Assembly (NCBI GenBank): GCA_050304855.1
Contig: JBNLEI010000148.1
Span: 1-9,158 of the forward strand
DNA length: 9,158 nt
Direction: 5' to 3'
Source: Methylomarinum sp050304855
Lineage (GTDB): Bacteria > Pseudomonadota > Gammaproteobacteria > Methylococcales > Methylomonadaceae
Position 1 is the first letter of the stretch. Every line of letters begins with the position of its first letter. The translations under genes were made by a program, and so were the position numbers. Shown here piece by piece: positions 6,890 to 9,158 of this stretch. Below the pieces are notes generated by a model. The model searched no databases and was not told where the DNA came from. It saw nothing but the letters and a program-made list of their open reading frames with translations.

Positions 6890-7777
6890 ATGGCAAAGAG
6901 TTTTCTTAATCAGCTACTTAGTTTGACCGGAATAAAGTTACCCGATGCCAATGGATATTACGATCCTTCCGTATACAGAGACGAAGCGGCCGCAAAAGTT
7001 GAAAAAAACTCCGGCGCACTTTCCGGCGTCGAAAAATATTTGCAGGAAAAAAATATCAGCGCCGCTCAGGAATCCGAACAACTGACCGGCGTTGAAAAAT
7101 ATCTGGCTAGTCAGCAGCCTGCCGAAAGTCAGGAAACAATTGAAAGCCCCGCAGCTGTCGAATTAACCGGAGTTGAGAAATATCTGGCCCGAAAACAACA
7201 GGAAGAACAGGAAAAAGCCGAAGCCGAAGCCGCTGCATTGGCCAAAATGACCGGAGTGGAAAGATATTTAGCGAAACTGGAAGCAGTCAAACAACCCCCA
7301 AAAGTCGGGAAAACGACTGCTAAAAAGACATCTGCACCCGCAAAAGCAAAACTGACCGGCGTCGATAAATACCTACAACAAAAACAAAGCGCCTCATCCC
7401 CTCAGAAAACCAAAACCGCAGCGCAGCAGTCTCAGGCGAAACAAACTAGAGCGCCCGCACCAGCCAAAAAAGCGGAAGCGGTTGCCGAGAAAAAAGTCCA
7501 ATCGACAAGCAAAACAGCATCTCAAAAAAGCAAAGAAACCGTTACTGCAACAGTAAACAAACCGTCCGGAAAACCGAAAACACCCGAAAGCAAGCTCATC
7601 GACCTGACCGCAAAAGCAACGCAATGCCAAGCGGCCACTACCAAAGGGACGCAGTGCCGCCGTAAAACCGGTTTGGAACCCCTTGAAACGACAGTGGATA
7701 AACAAAAATATAAGTTTGTCGTCTGCACCCAGCACAACAACAGCAATTTCACACCATTTGCAAAATTATTGTCGTAA
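6890..7777 (+). CDS. Unassigned protein with five L[ST]GV[ED][KR]YL motifs and a C-terminal Cys/His module
   Basis: I do not recognise a named family for the whole protein (295 residues). The ATG at 6890 has GAGGG seven bases upstream; the in-frame ATG at 6812 has none and lies close to the predicted transcription start. There is no signal peptide or membrane segment, so it is probably cytoplasmic. Residues 1-36 form a short head (MAKSFLNQLLSLTGIKL, then DANGYYDPSVYRDEAA). An eight-residue motif repeats at 44-51, 65-72, 92-99, 120-127 and 155-162. Linkers are Glu/Gln/Ala-rich early, with a likely helical stretch near 100-119. Residues 130-235 become Lys/Ala/Thr/Ser/Pro-rich, basic and probably disordered. 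Residues 244-283 carry Cys246, Cys256, Cys279 and His282 (CQAATTKGTQCRR and VCTQH), resembling small putative zinc-binding modules of the CxAxTKxGxxCxR...CxQH type. The architecture suggests a multivalent scaffold or adaptor; this is inference. It is the only plus-strand gene and has its own promoter. Confidence 0.88.
   Translation: MAKSFLNQLLSLTGIKLPDANGYYDPSVYRDEAAAKVEKNSGALSGVEKYLQEKNISAAQESEQLTGVEKYLASQQPAESQETIESPAAVELTGVEKYLARKQQEEQEKAEAEAAALAKMTGVERYLAKLEAVKQPPKVGKTTAKKTSAPAKAKLTGVDKYLQQKQSASSPQKTKTAAQQSQAKQTRAPAPAKKAEAVAEKKVQSTSKTASQKSKETVTATVNKPSGKPKTPESKLIDLTAKATQCQAATTKGTQCRRKTGLEPLETTVDKQKYKFVVCTQHNNSNFTPFAKLLS
7019..7375 (+). repeat. Five-fold coding repeat of the L[ST]GV[ED][KR]YL motif
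   Basis: The units lie at 7019-7042, 7082-7105, 7163-7186, 7247-7270 and 7352-7375. The protein motifs are LSGVEKYL, LTGVEKYL (twice), MTGVERYL and LTGVDKYL. Codons differ between units at Leu, Gly, Val, Glu and Tyr, while the residues hardly change and the linkers differ in length (13, 19, 20 and 27 residues) and sequence. This pattern points to old repeats kept for their amino-acid sequence, not recent DNA duplication. Confidence 0.9.
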
Positions 7778-7799
7778 CTGTTTAGACAAGACCGGCTAT

Positions 7800-7820
7800 C
7801 GCCCGCTTCGACAGCGGGCG
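7800..7820. terminator. GC-rich hairpin between convergent genes
   Basis: CGCCCGCT and AGCGGGCG form a perfect 8-bp stem around a 5-base loop. It lies 22 bases past the plus-strand stop at 7777 and 9 bases past the minus-strand stop at 7830. No T-run follows on either strand, so it may act in both directions as a weak terminator or as a 3'-end stabiliser. Confidence 0.45.
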
Positions 7821-7829
7821 GCAGCGAGT

Positions 7830-8231
7830 TCAGCCGGGAATGATACTGCAAACTATTTTACGGGCACTCCGTGGACCGTCGAACTCGCAAAAGAAAATAT
7901 TCTGCCAGGTCGAAAGACCTAATTCTCCGCCAATAACAGGAATGCTTTCCGAGGGTCCGACCAAGCCCGCTTTCAAATGAGCATCGCCGTTCCCATCTTG
8001 CAAATCATGCAACCACACACCTCTGGGAATCAATTTACTCAGTAAATCAATCACATCGGTTTGTACACTATCGTCCCAGTTTTCCTGAATCATGATCGCC
8101 GCCGTCGCTCCTTGAGCGTAAACGTTGACCAACCCCTCGGTTACTGCGCTGCGGGCAAGACAGTCCCTAACCTGTTTCGTGATATCGATCAATTGTTCCC
8201 GTTTATTAGTGGAAATTTCAAAGCTATACAT
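7830..8231 (-). CDS. yjbQ: YjbQ/UPF0047 family protein
   Basis: The protein has 133 residues, the normal length for this compact single-domain cytoplasmic family. E. coli YjbQ has been linked to a secondary thiamine-phosphate synthase activity, but the physiological role is unsettled. Family blocks seen are TEGLVNVYAQGATAAI (31-46), ENWDDSVQTDV (50-60), HDLQDGNGDAHLKAGLVGPS (75-94), LGLSTWQNIFF (104-114) and EFDGPRSARKIV (116-127). The position where many relatives have HTT or HST in the first block reads GAT here, so the His is absent. I believe a subgroup shares this form. The ATG at 8231 is chosen over the TTG just before it because it overlaps the stop of the upstream kinase gene as TGATG. 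This suggests translational coupling and a shared role or expression level with that kinase. Only a weak GGGA lies upstream, consistent with coupling. Confidence 0.9.
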   Translation of the reverse strand: MYSFEISTNKREQLIDITKQVRDCLARSAVTEGLVNVYAQGATAAIMIQENWDDSVQTDVIDLLSKLIPRGVWLHDLQDGNGDAHLKAGLVGPSESIPVIGGELGLSTWQNIFFCEFDGPRSARKIVCSIIPG

Positions 8232-9158
8232 CAAACGTTCCCGTCATTCCTGTCCTCAGTTAGTAATTGAATACGAGAAAAAATCTGCATCTGTCGATTG
8301 CGGTCGAATATTCCCGGTTCCTTGGAAAACAAATTCGCCGTCCCGCAAGAAACTGCGGTTTTAATCATTTCCGGCAGTTCACTCCCTCGAAGGAGCGAAA
8401 GTGCCAACCCTGCCACCAAGGCGTCGCCGCAGCCGATGTGGCTGACTATGTTTGCCGGCAAATCGTCAACCATCGCGAAAATAGCGATTTCTTTACCGAC
8501 AACCACCATTCCCTGCTCTCCCAAGGACACACACACCCATTCTATTCCCCCATCAACTAAGGAGCGAGCGGCGGTTACGACGGCGAATTGATCCGGTAAG
8601 GATTTACCGACGATTTCCTCCAGTTCCTGACGGTTAGGCTTGATCAAATACGGTTTTGCTAAGATTCCGCTAGACAGGCTCTTTCCGCTGCTATCCAGCA
8701 ACGAAACCGCTCTCTTGCAGTGACACAATTCGACCAGTTTACGATAAAAATCTTCCGGTGCTCCGGGCGGCAAACTTCCGGATAAGACAACGATATCGCC
8801 AGCCAGGAGGTGATTGTCGAGTTTTTCGTAAAGCCGTGAACAATCTTCCACCGTGACGTTAAAACCGGGAGTTCTAATATGGCTTTCCCGCTTCTCCGCC
8901 GGATCGTATAACGTAATATTCGTGCGGCATTTACCGTCTACCGCACAAAAATCGGTTTTTATCAGTGGGGAAGCCAGGGCATTGAACTGAGACAAAGACT
9001 GCCGCCCGACAAAACCCAAGCAAACCGACGGGCTGCCCATCGACGCAATCGCTTTGGCGACGTTGATGCCTTTGCCGCAGGCGAATTCGATACTACTGAT
9101 CGCCTGAATATTGTCCCTGACAAAAACGCCTTCCGCCTCGATTAGCAAATCAATTGCC
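8231..9158 (-). CDS. PfkB-family sugar-phosphate kinase, 1-phosphofructokinase-like (5' end outside window)
   Basis: The frame is open from the right edge (first full codon ends at 9157) to the TGA at 8231-8233, giving 309 codons. The first visible residues, AIDLLIEAEG, match the end of the family N-terminal motif NPAID, so only about ten residues are missing. A TTG at 9148 is therefore not the start. Family features are GKGINVAKAIASMG near the N-terminus (sugar and phosphate binding), FVG, VLSGSLPPG, LIKPNRQELEE and the C-terminal GCGDALVAG, whose Asp is the catalytic base and whose glycines form the anion hole. The closest match I recall is E. coli FruK, which phosphorylates fructose 1-phosphate to fructose 1,6-bisphosphate. 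Related kinases use tagatose 6-phosphate or other hexose phosphates, and no fructose transport gene is in view, so the substrate is uncertain. It overlaps yjbQ by one base and probably forms an operon with it. Confidence 0.9.
   Translation of the reverse strand, partial: AIDLLIEAEGVFVRDNIQAISSIEFACGKGINVAKAIASMGSPSVCLGFVGRQSLSQFNALASPLIKTDFCAVDGKCRTNITLYDPAEKRESHIRTPGFNVTVEDCSRLYEKLDNHLLAGDIVVLSGSLPPGAPEDFYRKLVELCHCKRAVSLLDSSGKSLSSGILAKPYLIKPNRQELEEIVGKSLPDQFAVVTAARSLVDGGIEWVCVSLGEQGMVVVGKEIAIFAMVDDLPANIVSHIGCGDALVAGLALSLLRGSELPEMIKTAVSCGTANLFSKEPGIFDRNRQMQIFSRIQLLTEDRNDGNV

Noticed and set aside
9146..9148. TTG at 9148 as the start of the PfkB-like kinase
   Set aside because: The frame stays open to the window edge and reads AID just before, the end of the family NPAID motif, so the true start is outside.

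Overview
The window looks like part of a gammaproteobacterial chromosome of moderate GC. AqpZ, YpfJ and PpsA all resemble their Escherichia coli counterparts along their full length. The edge multicopper-oxidase-like protein and the overall mix of genes remind me of methane- or ammonia-oxidising relatives such as Methylococcales. That lineage is an inference from resemblance, not a shown fact. There is no insertion sequence, phage gene, tRNA, rRNA or CRISPR array, so this reads as ordinary chromosome with some unusual small features.

Layout. Positions 1-772 (minus) hold the N-terminal 257 residues of a secreted protein resembling multicopper oxidases, cut by the window edge. A gene-free stretch of about 680 bases follows. 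ppsA (phosphoenolpyruvate synthase, minus) spans 1454-3856. Its leader carries a 14-bp interrupted inverted repeat whose ppsA-proximal arm contains the Shine-Dalgarno sequence. Next come a His/Tyr/Arg/Asp-rich lipoprotein (3945-4508, minus), a strong hairpin (4658-4683), aqpZ (4701-5390, minus), and a YpfJ-type zinc metallopeptidase (5690-6538, minus). A hairpin plus T-tract sits only 21 bases before the ypfJ start codon.

The one plus-strand gene (6890-7777) has a good sigma-70 promoter at 6754-6782. It encodes a 295-residue protein that I cannot assign to a named family. It has five copies of an eight-residue motif, L[ST]GV[ED][KR]YL, on low-complexity linkers, and a Cys-Cys-Cys-His C-terminal module. 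It converges on a minus-strand pair at the right edge: a PfkB-family 1-phosphofructokinase-like kinase (open through the edge at 9158) followed by a YjbQ/UPF0047 protein whose start codon overlaps the kinase stop (TGATG).

How the genes fit together. PpsA (pyruvate to PEP) and the sugar-phosphate kinase both belong to central carbon metabolism, but they are far apart and need not be co-regulated. AqpZ, the lipoprotein, YpfJ and the multicopper-oxidase-like protein are envelope or exported functions. I see no single dedicated pathway. The strongest candidates for undescribed biology are the repeat-motif protein and the possible RNA switch in the ppsA leader.
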